A DNA stretch of 64,000 nt from Nannochloropsis salina CCMP1776 (GCA_004565275.1 SDOX01000071.1:25724-89723); one strand, 5' to 3'; counted from the stretch's first letter, positions 1-12,548 are shown. The notes: a model not told the origin generated them from the sequence alone. A program made the numbers and translations.

Positions 1-852
1 CTCCCTCCCTCCCTCCCGTCCTACCCATGTAGAAGGTCTCGCGGGAAATGGTGTACCCGCTGAGCATAGCGCCCAGGAGGAAGCAGAGGAAGGTGACGGC
101 GGGGACGTAGACGTAGTGCCAGTCGGCGTCGGCGAGGGCGATGGAGGTCTTGGCGACCTGAAAGGGAGGGAGGGACGGAGGGACGGAGGGACGGAGGGAC
201 GGAGGGACGGAGGGACGGAGGGACGGAGGGACGGAGGGACGGAGGGACGGAGGGAGGGAGGGACGGAGGGGAGCGGTGTCAGTCTCTTCCTCGTGGCTTG
301 GTAAGAGGCGGTACACGTAAAGGGTGTTCTCTCTTTGTGCTTTTATTATAATTGCCGCCTCTATTTCACCTCCCTTCCCCCACCTTCCCGTCCCCCCTGT
401 CTCTTTTCCTTACCAGGCCCGTCACGTGCGAGGTAGTCATGGCAAAATATGAGGACATCGTCACGGTATTGACGAATCCAGCGTTAAAACACAAGCAGAA
501 GGAGGCGAAAAGCAGGATGTGGAAGTCGTCGCGTTCATGAAACCTGATGAGGGGGGAAGAGGTTGGACCGGGGAAAAGCGTCAAATGTTCCGAAAGTTCC
601 AGTTGCCAAGTCATTGATACCACTGTTCTGGCACTTCTCAGATATTCTATTGGTATGCGTATATTTTGATCCATGTGTTGCCCTTTGGAGCGCTTACCCT
701 TTCACAGGTTTAAATAGCCGAGTAGAATGAGCTCGAAAAGACTTGGTGGCCTTCAGGAAAGGCGTCGGCGCTGCACGGTCCGCGCGATTAAGCATTTCGA
801 CAGAAACATTTGAGTCGATTTTCTCCAGGGGGGTTGGCCCCGAGGGCGGCAT
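1..852 (-). CDS. DUF1275/YoaK-family membrane protein, 5' part
   Basis: The gene enters from the left edge and is read on the minus strand. Three coding blocks are visible: about 852-705 (starts MPPSGPTPLEKIDSN, ends before GTGAAAG), about 540-418 (contains the segment FASFCLCFNAGFVNTVTMSS and ends at SHVTG with a GTAAGG donor), and about 148-22 (starts VAKTSIALADADW, then a hydrophobic helix with FLLGAMLSGYTI). The run AGFVN..SYFAMTTSHVTG followed by a helix with LLGA is the YoaK/DUF1275 pattern of small polytopic membrane proteins, whose biochemical role is unknown. The 3' end is outside the window. The junction of the first two blocks is not settled. The family call rests on motif recognition only. 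Confidence 0.6.
166..272. repeat. GGGACGGA minisatellite in an intron
   Basis: About ten near-perfect copies of an 8-bp unit (GGGACGGA), then GGGA units, lie just upstream (in transcript sense) of the third visible DUF1275 exon. In the transcript the array is pyrimidine-rich and sits next to the 3' splice site. Confidence 0.85.
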
Positions 853-2075
853 GATCTGAGGACAGGGATAGAAGGGGAAGGAGGTTCAATGCACGCTGTT
901 CCTCAATGGCCAAATTCGCAGTAGGAAGAACAAAGTAATTACATGCTCCAAAATCTACTTATAAAAGAGCCACAATATCATACAAGGACATGCGCTAGTC
1001 GTCGTTGCAAGCTTTGGCTTGTCAGCTCTGCGTCGGTAGAAAAGAAGTTAGGAACAGTCGAATCCGTTTTCTCGAGTAACGAGATCCCGCACAAAATACG
1101 ACATTAAGCATTACCAGACGCTTTAAAAAAGATCAACTGCAGCCTCACGGTCTAATTTAATAAGTTAAGGAAATAGTAAGCCCTAAAAGTCACGTGAGAT
1201 GCATGTCTCCGTGTTTATAATTGTGTCTAAGGCAAAGTGCATGAGATTCAATCGTCCGACGTGTCTATACGCCCGACCGAGGCATGTGTCGCAGTTTTTT
1301 GTCCATTTCCATGATCGAAACAACGCTTTCGTTTGTGGCTGTCTACACTAGGGCAAAAGAGCGGCTAGTCTGGCTTTCGCTTACTTTGGAAAAAGTCTCA
1401 AAGAAACAAGGAAGACAAGGCCATGGAGGCATTTATGACCGAGGCCAGCGGACGATTGGGATGTTGATACTAAAGCAGTGCTTTCTTTCCCTAGTATAAC
1501 CACCACTGATCTTGGTGAGCTTCACTCGAAAACACGACACTTATACCATTACTTGCAGATAGCTCTGATTTGAGCCGCTTTCAAAAAGAGACCTGTCTGC
1601 GAAAGCATACTAATTCCACCAGTGATATGCACATGAATATATTTGACCCCTTTTAATTCGATTCCCAGCGTTGATTTTTCCCTTTGACCTCTACTTCACA
1701 TTTGGGCACGAGCGTGGAGGCTGCAGGTGGCTTCGTACTTTTCATCAGCACTCTGTGTTTTTCACCTCTTTCATCAACCCATCACATCTGTCCCCATGTC
1801 TCACTATCTATCCCGCCCTTTTCAGACTTTTCCCCTGTCCCTTCCCTTTACCACCACCCAACAACCTTCCCGTATTGCTTTTTCACAAGCCAAAACCCCT
1901 TCGTTTGACATGCGTTGCGCCAATCTATTGTATCTGTCCTCGTGCAGCCTGTCATACCTTCCACGCAGTGGGGCCATCCGCCCTCCCTATCATCAAAGTC
2001 CACTGGCTTCCCTCCCCATCCCCTTCCCTCGACAAGTCTCCCTCTCCCCTTATAGTGGGGAAAAGACAGCCTCGT
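853..2075. other. Intergenic spacer, AT-richer
   Basis: Lies between the 3' end of the GH9 gene and the start of the DUF1275 gene, both on the minus strand. It should hold the DUF1275 promoter and the GH9 3' flank. Short open frames here have no recognisable motifs. A C/T-rich stretch fills about 1660-2060. I see no RNA gene or mobile element. Confidence 0.5.
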
Positions 2076-5000
2076 CTATTGCCTTGTAGGCACGTCGTCG
2101 TTCAAAAGGTTTTGCACACTGAGCTGCTTGAGGCCAGCCACTGCCCCTTGGAAACCTTTGCATGAGGGTGAAAGAGACGGAGTGAGGAACGCAGGAAGGA
2201 GAGACAGGGCATGACATGCATCATCATAATGAGGGAAGGGAGGGAGGGCCGACGCGTCGGGGAGGAAGTCAGACGGCAAGTCGGTCGTTCCGTACCACTA
2301 TTGTAGTCTAACGCCACTTCGTTGCTGTCGCGTGCCGGCCCGGAAGAGGTCAGATTAGGGTTAGGATTAGAGTTATCATGAGGGTGACACTCAAGGACAG
2401 GGCACGGATGTACGATAGAAACGCTGTCGGCTCCATGCACCCCACTCCCTTTCTCCCTCCGCCCCCCCCCCCCCGTCGCCTTTTCTGCCTCCCTCCCTGG
2501 CCTACGTGATGAAGTCGGGGCATTTGTCGTGGTGGGAGTCGTCTTCCCGAGGGCCCCCCACTATGGCCCCGTACAGGATGTGGTAGGAGCCTCGGTCGCT
2601 GCATTCGCATTCTCCTGGAGGGAAGGGGGGGGAAGGAGGAGTTTGGGTTTGAAGACGTGCCTGCGCTTGCGATCTCGCCGACGTTATGGGCCAAAGAAAG
2701 GTCTCTAAGAAGACCTTTCTCCTATCCTCCACGCGTCGCATCTGTTGCTATCCCCCTTAGCTTCAATAATCGCATTTTCGTGTGCCAGACTCCTTTCCCA
2801 CAAATTCCCTTCTCTATCTTCCACATTCCCTGAAGCACGGAATCGCCCCTCCCTCCCTTTTAAAATATCCCCGCCAGCACTAGCAGAACAAAATTGAGTA
2901 CACTTTTCAAGAGGATGGCCGGATCATTTCCCTTGGCTTCGTATGCCTCAAGACCCCCTCCCTCCTTCCCCTCCTCCCTCCCTCCCTCCCTCCCTCCCTC
3001 CTTCTTCCTCACCCTGAAGGTCGCAAGCTGTCGCCCGGTGGTGAGGATTGCGTGGATGCACGGGCCCGAACCCCATCTGATAGGTCTTCATGACTACGGA
3101 GGGAGGGAGGGAGGGAGGGAGGGAGGGAGGGAGGGAGGGAGGGAGGTCAAGGGCCGAGCTCCTCGATGCATACCGACCAGCACAGCGCACAGCGCCATTC
3201 AAGAAACGTTCAGAGGAGCGCACGGTGCAAAAGAGAAAATATAAGGAGGAAAAGACTAGGAGCAATGTGTAGGATTACAGAGGCGGAAGAAGAGGAAGAA
3301 AGAGAGCGTGGAAAGACCGAGGGAAAGAGGAATGGAAGGGAGGACAAGCAGGATCAGACCTTCGCCTGTGGTCGCGTTCCTGCAGCAGTCTCCTAGGATG
3401 TAGTAAATTTGACTCTTTGCGTAGCTGCGGTAGTCCTCCGGCCGCAGGCCCTCCTCCGCGGCGAGGAGGGCGAGAAAGGCTTGGTTCGCTGAGGGAGGGA
3501 GGGAGGGAGGGGGAGAGGGAGGATAGGAATGACGACGGATGTGACAAGATGTGGGAAGAGGGAAGCACCAGGGACTTTGGCAGGCGTCATTTTTCTATTC
3601 AGAGGCGTAGGGAACGAAATCGGGGAAAAGAGAGGAAAGGAGGGAAGGAGGGAAGGAGGGAGGGAGGGAAAGAGGGAAGGAGGGAAGGAGGGAGGGAGGG
3701 AGGGAGGGAAGGAGGGAGGGAGGGAAGGAGGGAGGGAGGGAAGGAGGGAAGGAGGGAAGGAGGGAAGGAGGGAAGGAGGGACGGCGGTTCTCACCTGCGA
3801 CACGCAGGCTGCCCCATTGAGAAACGTAGCTCAGACCCGCAGGGGTACGGGCGATAGGGTCGCCGTCCACCCATCCATTCAGGTGGTTTTTGAGGGCATA
3901 CGCGTAGGGCTCTTCCCGCGTGAGTTGGTAGAGGAGGAGGTTGACCCCGGCTTCTTTGTTGTCCCAGCCGAACTGCGTGTAGGCATTGAAGGGGTCGCGC
4001 TGCTGTAGAGTAAGGACAGAGGGGGAGGGCGGGAGGTCGAGGACAAAAAGGTGGATGGAAGGGAGTGGGCGTGCGGGGAGAGCGACCGTTGTGTGGATAG
4101 CATACCCAAAGTCTGAGCGATCAAAAAAAGACCACCCGCCCGCCTTCCCTCCCTCCCTCCCTCCCTCCCTCCCTCCTTTCTCACCTTGTACGGCGAGCAA
4201 CAGGTGTGGTAAGTGGACTTCGCATGCGCCAAGTACGCATCGTTCCCAGTGGCTTTGAACAGCCAGAGGGCAGCCCACGCTTCCTCGTCCCCCCAGGGGC
4301 CACCCCCATAGCAGCAGTCGGCGGGGACCTGGGAAGAAAGGACGGGAGGGAGGGAGTGAGGGAGGGAGGGAGGAGGAAAGGGAAAGAAGACGGGAGGGAG
4401 GGAGGGAGGGAGAGAGTTAGAGAGGGAGCAAGCGAGGGAGGGAGAAAGGGAGGGAGGAAAGGGAAAGAAGAAAGGAAGCACGTAAAAACCGATGAAAGGG
4501 GTACGAGCACATGTCCTAGCCACCTCAGGTTGCTGGCAGAACGCTCATATCAGCTCCCTCCCTCCCTCCCTCCCTCCCTTCCTCCCTCCCTCCCGACCTT
4601 TCCGTCCTCCACGTAGTGGCCCGGGCAGCGCACCGCAAAATCGAACAATTCCTCTGCGTGTTGAAGCAGGCTGGCCACGTAGGTCTCGTCGTAGTCGGGG
4701 ATCCGGTCCAAACCGTCCTCCCCCCCGCCCTCGCCCACATGCGCCTTGAAGAGCAAATGGCTGGCAGCGAGGGCAGCGGCGGACTCCAACACGGGCTGGG
4801 AACCGGGATTGGCGCACGTGACCTAAGGTGGGTGAAACGAATGCGGGCAAGGAAGCTTAAGGAGGCCCAAGGAACGTAGCGGGCTGCTTTCGGTACTTCG
4901 AATGACCAGGACCAATGAGTCGATCCAGTCCCTCCCTCCCTCCCTCCCTCCCTCCCTCCCTCCCTCCCTCCCTCCCTTTCTTCCTCCCTGCCCCTCCCCA

Positions 5001-7517
5001 TCGGCGCATCTACCTTGTAGGATCGACGCGTCTTGGTCATGTCCTCCGGACGCACGAAGACAAAGTGATCCGTGGGCTTATCGCTAATCTGCACGTACCT
5101 GTGTGCGCCGGGAGATTAGGAAGGAGGACGGGGGAAGTGATAGAGAAAAGGGGGGGTGAAACGTCCAGAAATTAAAAATAGAACCAGGGGACGAGCTAGG
5201 CTAAAAAGGTAGCCAAGCGCGAAGGAAGAATATGGCGAGGGATGTAAGCCGGAGGGTGAGGTAGAGGAGGGAGGGAGGGAGGGAGGGAGGGAGGGCCCGT
5301 ACATCTCGTCCTTGCCCGTGTGGAGCTTCATCAGGTAGTCTGTCGACCACTTCACGCAGTCCAAGAGGTTCCCCATCTCTTTTGCCCCCTTGTAGCCCTC
5401 CTCGAAGGCCACCCCCCCCCAGGCCAGGAGGGTGGTGGCGGCGGCGCCGGGGAAGATGAACTAGAGGGGAGGAGAGAAGGCAGAGGAAGGGGGTGAGAGG
5501 GGAGGAGGGAGGGGGGCAGAGCAAGCTCATGCAGGGGGGAATGGAGGGAGAGCCGCTACCTTGATGTGGTCTCCAGCGTCGTGATAGCCTAACGAAAAAC
5601 CGTGCGTGGGAAAGCGGACGATCCATGAGGGTCCTTCAGGCCTCCTTTTCCATTCTCCCTCTTTTCCTCCCTCCCTCCCTCCTCCTCCTCCTCCTCCCTC
5701 CTCCCTCCCTCCCTCCCTCCCTCCCTCCCTCCCTCCCTCCCTCCCTCCCTCCCTCCCTCCCTCCCTACCGCCTGTCAAGTCCAGTCCGACATCTTTCCCA
5801 TCGTCCAACCCGCTGTCAAAGCGCCACGAAACGCGTTTATTGCTGCCGACCGGGATTAAGAAGGAAAGGAAGGAAGAATATGGGTAGGGGGGACAAGAAT
5901 GGAAGAAGGGAAAAGCCAATGTCGAGACGGAAAGGGAGGATCAAAGTAGCGTGCAGGTCTATGGAAGGGTAGGGAGGGAAACCAGGACCTAGGCATGCGT
6001 CCACTCCGCTGTGCTTCGTAGAAGAGCATCGAGAACTGCAATGATTTCGCCAGGTTGAACTTCTCTCCCTCCACGGGCAAGTGCACCGTGACACCGGGAG
6101 GCTCCATGTGGAGGGGGCGGGGGGGAGGACGAGAGGGAGGAAGGGCGGTGGGATCGTAGGAGAGGTAGCTCTCCAAGACATGCAGGGGGGAGCCTGCACA
6201 CGAGCCTTGCCAAGCTTGCCATTGAAAGCCTGAGGGGGAAAGGGAGGGAGGGGGTGGAGTAAGAATGGAGAAGAGGGAGGAAGGGTAGAAAGCACGGGGG
6301 AGGAAAAGAGGAGCGCTTGGTACTGATATAATCTAGAGGGAATGACAGGTCTGAGACCGATTCCCCACCCTCCCAACAGCTTGCAGACTCCTCCCCCTTT
6401 ATCCTCCCTTTCCCCCCCTCCCCGGCGTCTCTGACCCGGTTTGAGGTCTTGATTCCACTCCTTGGGCCCGAAGACGAGGGTGGTGTTGTCCGCGTTGTGC
6501 TCGATCAGGTCCTGACAAAAGAGGGGGGAGGCGAGGAAAGAGAAGGCAGGAGCGAGGGAGAGAGGGAGGGAGGGAAGGAGGTGACTTACACACCTCTTCT
6601 CCCAGTATCATTGCAGAATGATACATTCAAAAAAACATGTTCCCGTCCACCTCCTCTTCCTTCCCTCCCTCCTCCCTTTCTCACCGCCTCCAGGTTCTGG
6701 ATCATGAAGATGGTCTTGTCAAATCGCAAGGTGATGTTCCAACCCTGAGTCGCAGTAGGTGACGGGACGCGTGGTGGGACAAGGAAAACTGTCCCTTTCT
6801 TCCCATCCTCTTTTCCCCCTGTGCATCAATTTCTTCGACTACATCTTTCCCCCGTCTTTCCCACGGTGGTTTCCTCCTTGGTGACCCCTCCCACCTAAAA
6901 GTCCCTCTTTAATGCACTATATCGTCCGCCCTAGGAGGTATTACCCACGTAGTCGACCTCAGCACGGCGCTCTCATCCTCTCCCTTGTCCTTCTCTCCAT
7001 CCTTTTCTTCCTCCTAACTTACATCATAGACAGGCTCTGGGAGGTCGATGGCGAATTGCATCAAGAAGAAATCTGTCCCGTTCGCCGCTATCGAAGGGCC
7101 TGAACCTCCACTCACACCCAAATCTATGTGTTTCACCTGAAGAAAGTTGCAGGTACATGAATAAAGAGGAGAGAATGTACACAGGGAGAGGAGAGGGGGA
7201 GCAGACGCGGAAGGCAAAGGTAAGAAGCACCCACCTCAGTGTTGACCTGCACTCGCCTGTTATGTGATGCAATCCACGCCGAGCGTGAAATAAAATCATT
7301 AGCTAAAAATTAAAAACCGTCCTTCATTTTCAGTACTTCCACACACACATGCACAAGCACCTGACTTTCTACTATTTATGTCCTTCTTGTTCCGTCCTCC
7401 CTCCCTCCTTCCCGCGGCCTACCTTAGTTTGGGAGGAGTCGCGCATTGCTCGGCAGCCACGACCGCAAAGGCTGTCCATGCCACAAGGGCAATTAGTGGC
7501 TTCAATATCATGTACAT
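2076..7517 (-). CDS. Secreted GH9 endo-beta-1,4-glucanase with N-terminal carbohydrate-binding-like region
   Basis: A many-exon glycosyl hydrolase family 9 gene, expected to cut beta-1,4-glucan in the cell wall. The first exon (from 7517, or Met at 7511) encodes a signal peptide, MYMILKPLIALVAWTAFAVV, ending A-A-E. Exons near 7136-7023, 6745-6680, 6510-6437 and 6230-5990 encode a CBM2-like beta-sandwich (WNITLRFDKTIF; FGPKEWNQDLKPG; FQWQAWQG). The catalytic domain follows: DVGLDLTGG then YHDAGDHIKV, with the GH9 DAGD motif holding the catalytic base; AWGGVAFEEGYKGAKEM; GSQPVLESAAALAAS; CCYGGGPWGDEEAWAALWL; QAFLALLAAEEGLRPEDYRS; the histidine signature GFGPVHPRNPHHR; LYGAIVGGP; and the C-terminal CPDFIT/NEVALDYNS/GFQGAVAGL, with the catalytic Glu in NEVALDYN. 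Both GH9 active-site signatures are intact. The stop is TAG at 2076-2078. Introns carry long CCCT/GGGA microsatellites. Exact exon ends are mostly approximate. Whether it remodels the alga's own cellulose wall is an inference. Confidence 0.88.
3095..3147. repeat. (GGGA)n microsatellite
   Basis: About 13 uninterrupted GGGA units on the plus strand inside the GH9 gene. In the transcript this is CCCT repeat, directly upstream of the exon carrying GFGPVHPRNPHHR. Confidence 0.9.
3640..3781. repeat. (GGGA/GGAA)n microsatellite
   Basis: A 140-bp mixed GGGA/GGAA array in the GH9 intron between the SYVSQWGSLRVA exon and the QAFLALLAAEEG exon. In the transcript it is pyrimidine-rich. Confidence 0.85.
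4928..4985. repeat. (CCCT)n microsatellite
   Basis: A run of about 14 CCCT units on the plus strand in a GH9 intron. It reads GGGA in the transcript, next to the donor of the exon with TKTRRSYKV. Confidence 0.85.
5664..5767. repeat. (CCCT)n with CTC run, purine-rich in the transcript
   Basis: A continuous CCCT/CCTC array on the plus strand that abuts the 5' splice site following DVGLDLTGG (donor GTAGGGAGG). In the transcript it is (GGGA)n, a sequence able to form RNA G-quadruplexes beside the donor. Confidence 0.85.
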
Positions 7518-9168
7518 ACAGAAGTGCCTGCTATGCCGTGCAAGCGTCGAAGGAGTCGTACTGTTAATATGTAATGACTAAATACATATGTATGATGAGA
7601 ACCTAACAGGATCACAGGAGACTTTTTGTGTACATCAAGAGAAGTAAGTCATACAAATTAGAATGTTACAACCCGTGCAGCGCTCGATTGAGGACAATTG
7701 CTTAATTGAAAAGGATGACAACAACTCTATCGCGTACAAATCGTGCGGATTTCCTTTCGCACGGCGTGTGTGAGGGATGGACTGTTCTTTATGGGCTGGT
7801 GACGGCCTCTACTACACAGGCAAGCAGTGAACGAGATTCAACCAGGCAGCACGGTCAAGTCCATAACAACAGATTAACTATGCCCAGATACATGGGGATC
7901 AGATTACATGTGGATCGGTGCAGTCATAAACGTCTCGGATTGACCCGTGGCATCATTATTGCAGTCGCTCGGACAGTGGGTCTTCCTAAGCTTCAAGCCT
8001 CGCTAAACTGAGCGACCTTGCTCCTAAATAAGCTGGGAAAAACAGGACGGCATTTTTGGAAGCAGTGATCCAGCCCACATCTTACCGGCAATCGAATGCA
8101 GCAGCATGAATTAGATCAATGCGTAGGATCCCTTCAACATTCGATCAGGTCAAAGGCATTGGAGCCAAGCAATGGTCCGACTCCCCAGTGAGTGCGAAAC
8201 TTGCGAGTGCGAGTGTGTTCGCACGAGTGCCCCGCTCGGATGGCCGAGTGCAGGACCCAAATCACGCTTCTTATATTGTACAGCCATTCACAGAGGCACA
8301 CGACGAATGAGAGCATGGCTCTCATCGGGATGCCTTGAGAGAGTAAGAGCGATAGAATGATGGTGTGAGTTAGGATTTGCGTGAGTATAAAGTGGTTGGG
8401 GGTGAATCAAGGATCGATTCGACGAGTCGCCGAAAGGGTCAGGGCTGCGGCAGGGTGGGGGTGAAGTGATCAGGTGGAAATAATGTGCCTTGCTCACGAT
8501 GGAGGGAGGGCATGAGCATACAGAATCGATTTTACAGCAACAATGAGTCAGAAGCCATGCCATATGCCATGTGACGGAAGTCACGGTAAACTACGTAAGT
8601 CAAGGCGCTCAGGCGCTCAGACACACGCCCTTTGAGCGACGGTTGTTCTGACCTCCCTGACTCCACGGGCCCCAGCCCAGCCCCAAGTCCTTGCTCATTT
8701 GGCCTCTGGGAACACACCAGGAGCGCTCTGTGGCCCTTACACGCCTTGAAAATGTTTATTTTCATCGTATTTTATCCTCACTGCGACACCCTCCTGTGTA
8801 TATTCAACTTTACACTGCCTTTGCGGAGTAACTCTACTAGTGGCAGTTACTCTGATGCCATGCCAAAAGCCGTTACATTGGCTAACCTTTGTGATGCGAT
8901 GATTTCTCCTTTATGGAGTCCAATGAATAAGAAGGCTAACAACTTTGATTAAAATCCTATGAGATCGCTTTCGTGGGGGCTTTTCTGAGGGTGTTCACGC
9001 CAACAGCTTAATGTTTTACGAAACCGGAAGTAGTAGAAAGGCGCCCATCTTACGCACGATTTGAGAACCCCATGTGAGCAGCACAGCAGTCTTATTGAGC
9101 ACACTCCCATCACCACATACTTTTAAACCAATAGAATGTGCTTCGTGTCTGGATAACGATATCCCTTC
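7518..9168. other. Divergent intergenic spacer
   Basis: Separates the GH9 start (minus) from the TylF-type gene start (plus), so it should contain both promoters. Composition drops to AT-richer sequence towards 9100. Open frames within it are short and motif-free. I see no repeats or RNA genes. Confidence 0.5.
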
Positions 9169-10317
9169 ATGGAAAAGACTCATCGCCGTCCGAGCAGTCG
9201 GCTTTTTGGACTTAAGTCGGCAGCTATTGCTGGTTTGACGCTCATGGCTTGCTATCGACTCTTCGTAAAGACGTCCTCAACAAACATCATAAAGGATCCA
9301 AAGCCTTTGGATGATATCGAGGAGTTCCCTTTTGACGAGAAGTCCTTCACCGAAGCTTATGGCGATAGCTTCGAGCTTTTTCGTCCTTGGTACGCTATTT
9401 CGTCCGGCATACATCAGGTCCCCAAGCTTTTGGCGCCACCAGAGTCTTGGATTGAGCAATTGACCCTCAGACTTAACTATTTGGACTCCAAAGTGAGCGC
9501 AAACACTGATCGATCCGTATTGACACGTGCCAGGGCTGCTTATCTTGAGTTTATGAAGCAATACGTGTCAGGACTAGCGTATGGGCGCGAAGAGCTAAGT
9601 GTGTCATATGGTGGTGTTTTGCGTCCGTTTCAGCCTGGTAAGAGGGCACAGGGTCTGGACTGGGCTTACCTCGGTGTGACCATGACCGGCGAGCTCCGCC
9701 TTGACAATGTCAGGCTCTTGCTGGAGGACGTGGTATCTAGAAACATCCCAGGGGACTATATAGAGACCGGGGTATGGCGGGGAGGATCATCCATTTTTGC
9801 GCGTGCTGTGCTGCGGAGTCTCAATGAGGGCGGTCGAATGTCAATTGTCTGCGACTCTTTTAAGGGTCTGCCACCCGGAGAAAAGAATTTAATTCCCTCT
9901 GATCGGAATTGGAATATGAGGCCCTATCTTGAGGTGGCAACCAAAGAGGTTGCCAAAAACTTTCGAGAAGCTGGAGTACTGGACCCGAACGTTGTATTTG
10001 CTAAGGGGTTTTTCAATGAGACGATGCCTCCCTTAGCCTCTCGGATCAAGAGACTTGCTGTCATGCGTCTGGATGGAGATATGTACGAGTCTACCGTGGA
10101 CGTGCTCTATCATCTCTACGACAAGCTCAGTGTGGGAGGCTATGTGATTCTTGATGACTGGACTGGCTTTCCAGCCAAGAAAGCTTGCGAGGACTTCTTC
10201 CGTGTGCACAACATAAAGCCAGAAATCAACGACATTGATAAATTGGCAGTGTATTGGAAAAAGACGGAGGACGTTGACATACAATACTGGCGGTACGAGC
10301 AAATGAAATTCACGTAA
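9169..10317 (+). CDS. TylF/MycF-type SAM-dependent O-methyltransferase, membrane-anchored, intronless
   Basis: A single-exon 382-aa protein. Residues about 15-33 (LKSAAIAGLTLMACYRLF) form one N-terminal hydrophobic helix after a basic stretch, as in a type II signal anchor, which would place the catalytic domain in the secretory lumen. The domain has the TylF layout: GDYIETGVWRGGSSIFARAV (SAM-binding glycine-rich loop, motif I), CDSFKGLPP, AVMRLDGDMYESTVDVLYHL, and LSVGGYVILDDWTGF. The Asp residues of DGDMYES and ILDDW are those that bind Mg2+ in family members. TylF/MycF enzymes methylate sugar hydroxyls of bacterial macrolides; in this alga a surface-glycan sugar is a more likely substrate (inference). 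The gene has no introns and is visibly AT-richer than its intron-dense neighbours, which may mean horizontal origin. The start ATG follows an AT-rich leader. Confidence 0.85.
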   Translation: MEKTHRRPSSRLFGLKSAAIAGLTLMACYRLFVKTSSTNIIKDPKPLDDIEEFPFDEKSFTEAYGDSFELFRPWYAISSGIHQVPKLLAPPESWIEQLTLRLNYLDSKVSANTDRSVLTRARAAYLEFMKQYVSGLAYGREELSVSYGGVLRPFQPGKRAQGLDWAYLGVTMTGELRLDNVRLLLEDVVSRNIPGDYIETGVWRGGSSIFARAVLRSLNEGGRMSIVCDSFKGLPPGEKNLIPSDRNWNMRPYLEVATKEVAKNFREAGVLDPNVVFAKGFFNETMPPLASRIKRLAVMRLDGDMYESTVDVLYHLYDKLSVGGYVILDDWTGFPAKKACEDFFRVHNIKPEINDIDKLAVYWKKTEDVDIQYWRYEQMKFT

Positions 10318-12548
10318 GGAGGAACACGAAGGATGGAAGTTGACACAGAACATGATTGTAAGGAGGCGATTTCTTTGCTTGGACCCAACGTGATCGGACA
10401 CGAGAAGAGAACCAGGAGATATAGCTGAAGATTGAAGAGGTGTCATTTCAATCTTGCAATAATACAAAGGGATTACATCAGGACGAAGATTGAAAACGGA
10501 GTAAGGCTTACGGAAACACGGGTGATCATCAGGGCAAGGGGCATCGTGGATGATGAATATAGCGGCAAAAAGAAAGACGTGGTCACTCAACAGTATCTCC
10601 ACATGAAGATGGTTTGCGCTCTGTTGTATTCAGCTAAATGCCATGTATGGTGATCGCATCATGCGTGGCAGAAGAAGTGTCATGGTCTTCCTCATGCTTA
10701 GACTAATAAATTCAAACTTCATCAGACTAGTCCTTTACGCTTCCACAGAACATGATTCTACCTCCGCCAGTGGGAGACGCATACACCGTCTTTATTTCAA
10801 GCGTTAGCAGAAAGTCAGAGTACATTTCGAATTTAATTGCATGGCGGGTGCGTTTGTTCTCACGCCGTCATCAGAATTGTTGAGGGTATGTGGATCTCCA
10901 TCTACAAGCCCACTTGGTTATCATGATGGATTCATCCAACCACTTAATCAAACATCGGCCATGAACTCGGAGCATATGATTCTGGTCCCTCGTCAAAGCA
11001 CGAGCTTTCTGAAAGGTGCTTGAACCAAAAGCCAGGGTCCTGACGTGGGCACTTCGATATGGTCAGTCGATATGAGTCATTATTGTGTTGCGTAGTGTCC
11101 GTTGCACAAGCAGACATCGTAAAATCACCGTTAGAAAGCTACACTTTAGTAATGACACTCATTCCTATTTCTCCTCTTTAGTGAGGTCCTTTGCCTTGCA
11201 TCGATCTCACCCCGTTTCACGATAGACTAGTGCTGGATACTACTAGAAGAGGTGTATCAAGCCCTCAAATAAGTCAGATCAAGCCTTTTGACTATGACAC
11301 AAGACTTCATCCATAAAAATCAGATGCCGTATCTTTTTGTCTTTCATATGGCTGCATTTTTTTTATGCTTTCATGTTTATTTTCGAAAGCCACATTGACT
11401 GCCACACCTGCTTCTGCTCTTCGAAACGATCTCCTGCGGACCTTCCCGTGCATTTAGTCATTTCTCGCTGTTTTTTTTGAAAACTTTTGTGTAGGCCTGT
11501 CCGACATTGATTGATAATAAGGTCTGATTGCTTTTCTATCGCCCAGTTGTTTCATATTTTATGTGTTGTGAAAATTGTTCGAGATCGAACCACAAGACCT
11601 GGCTTTACCGCGACATAAGGTTTTAAAATCGAGACTAACATCATCGCATGTTAATATTTGAGCTTTGAGCGCTAAGTCTTATCAAGCTTTCATTTTGCAT
11701 AGGACTTTCCCCCAAGGTAACGGAGGTTAAAGTCTCCTATTGTGTCTGCATGCTGGTTGAAAAGCACAGAAGTGCATGGCCGAAGTGAAGAAACGAACTC
11801 TTCTCAAGAATCGACCACTGTACTGGCCTTCTTCCCTATAACTTAAAATTGTTGGCCATTGATAGGATTCGTATAATCTTACGGTAATGAAGGCAGTTGT
11901 TTGCAGAGTCATTAGCTGCACCATTATTAGTCAAGAAAACGAGATCTGCTGACCATGATGAAAAACAGGACATATAAAGGAGTTGGTTTGTGCGGCTTGC
12001 AGACCTCTCAAAAGAGTAATTATCAGAAATGCTAAGCTCGAGCCGTCGATGTCCAATTTATTTTTAAGTGCACTTTTCATCTCGACCGGTTAAAATCTCT
12101 GATCAGACACGGAATAATAAGAGGTAAATTGTGTGGGATTGTTGAGACTTCGGCAACGGAATGCCGTCCCTATGTGTGTAGACGCTTCAAACTACGTATG
12201 TGTCCACTGGCAGACCACGGAGCGAAAAGGGAGAGGAAGGAGAGGGAAGACGTGATATTATCCGTGCAGAATCTCTTCAGTTGCTCTAAGACTCTTTGTC
12301 TCTACGGGGGGAGGTTAAGTCTAAAATGGACAATGGAAGGAACATAGTCGAGCAGTGAAGGCTCTTTCCCGATGCATTCTCTTGAATTTTTAACAACGCT
12401 AGTAGACTCATTTGCGATGTTGGAAGATGCGTGCAGCTCCTAACTTCCTCTCCCTTTTTGAACGTGTCCGTTACTACTTCGCTCTTATCCCGCCTTTCTA
12501 TCTCCCTCCCCCCCCACTCATGCCTGTAGTCTCAGCACAGCCCGGGTC
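10318..12548. other. AT-rich intergenic spacer
   Basis: About 2.2 kb between the TylF-type gene and the helicase gene, both on the plus strand. It should hold the 3' flank of the first and the promoter of the second. Frames are short and broken, and I recognise no domain, tRNA or repeat. Confidence 0.5.

Noticed and set aside
3595-4616. Long frames made of SLPPSLPP or REGGREGG repeats on both strands
   Set aside because: They are translations of CCCT/GGGA microsatellites in introns. The same text appears in every intron of the left half and has no independent support.
9169-10317. Bacterial contamination as the source of the TylF-type and sugar-fusion genes
   Set aside because: They lie on the same contig as intron-containing algal genes, one fusion contains a typical eukaryotic Golgi SLC35 carrier, and flanking spacers are long and non-bacterial.
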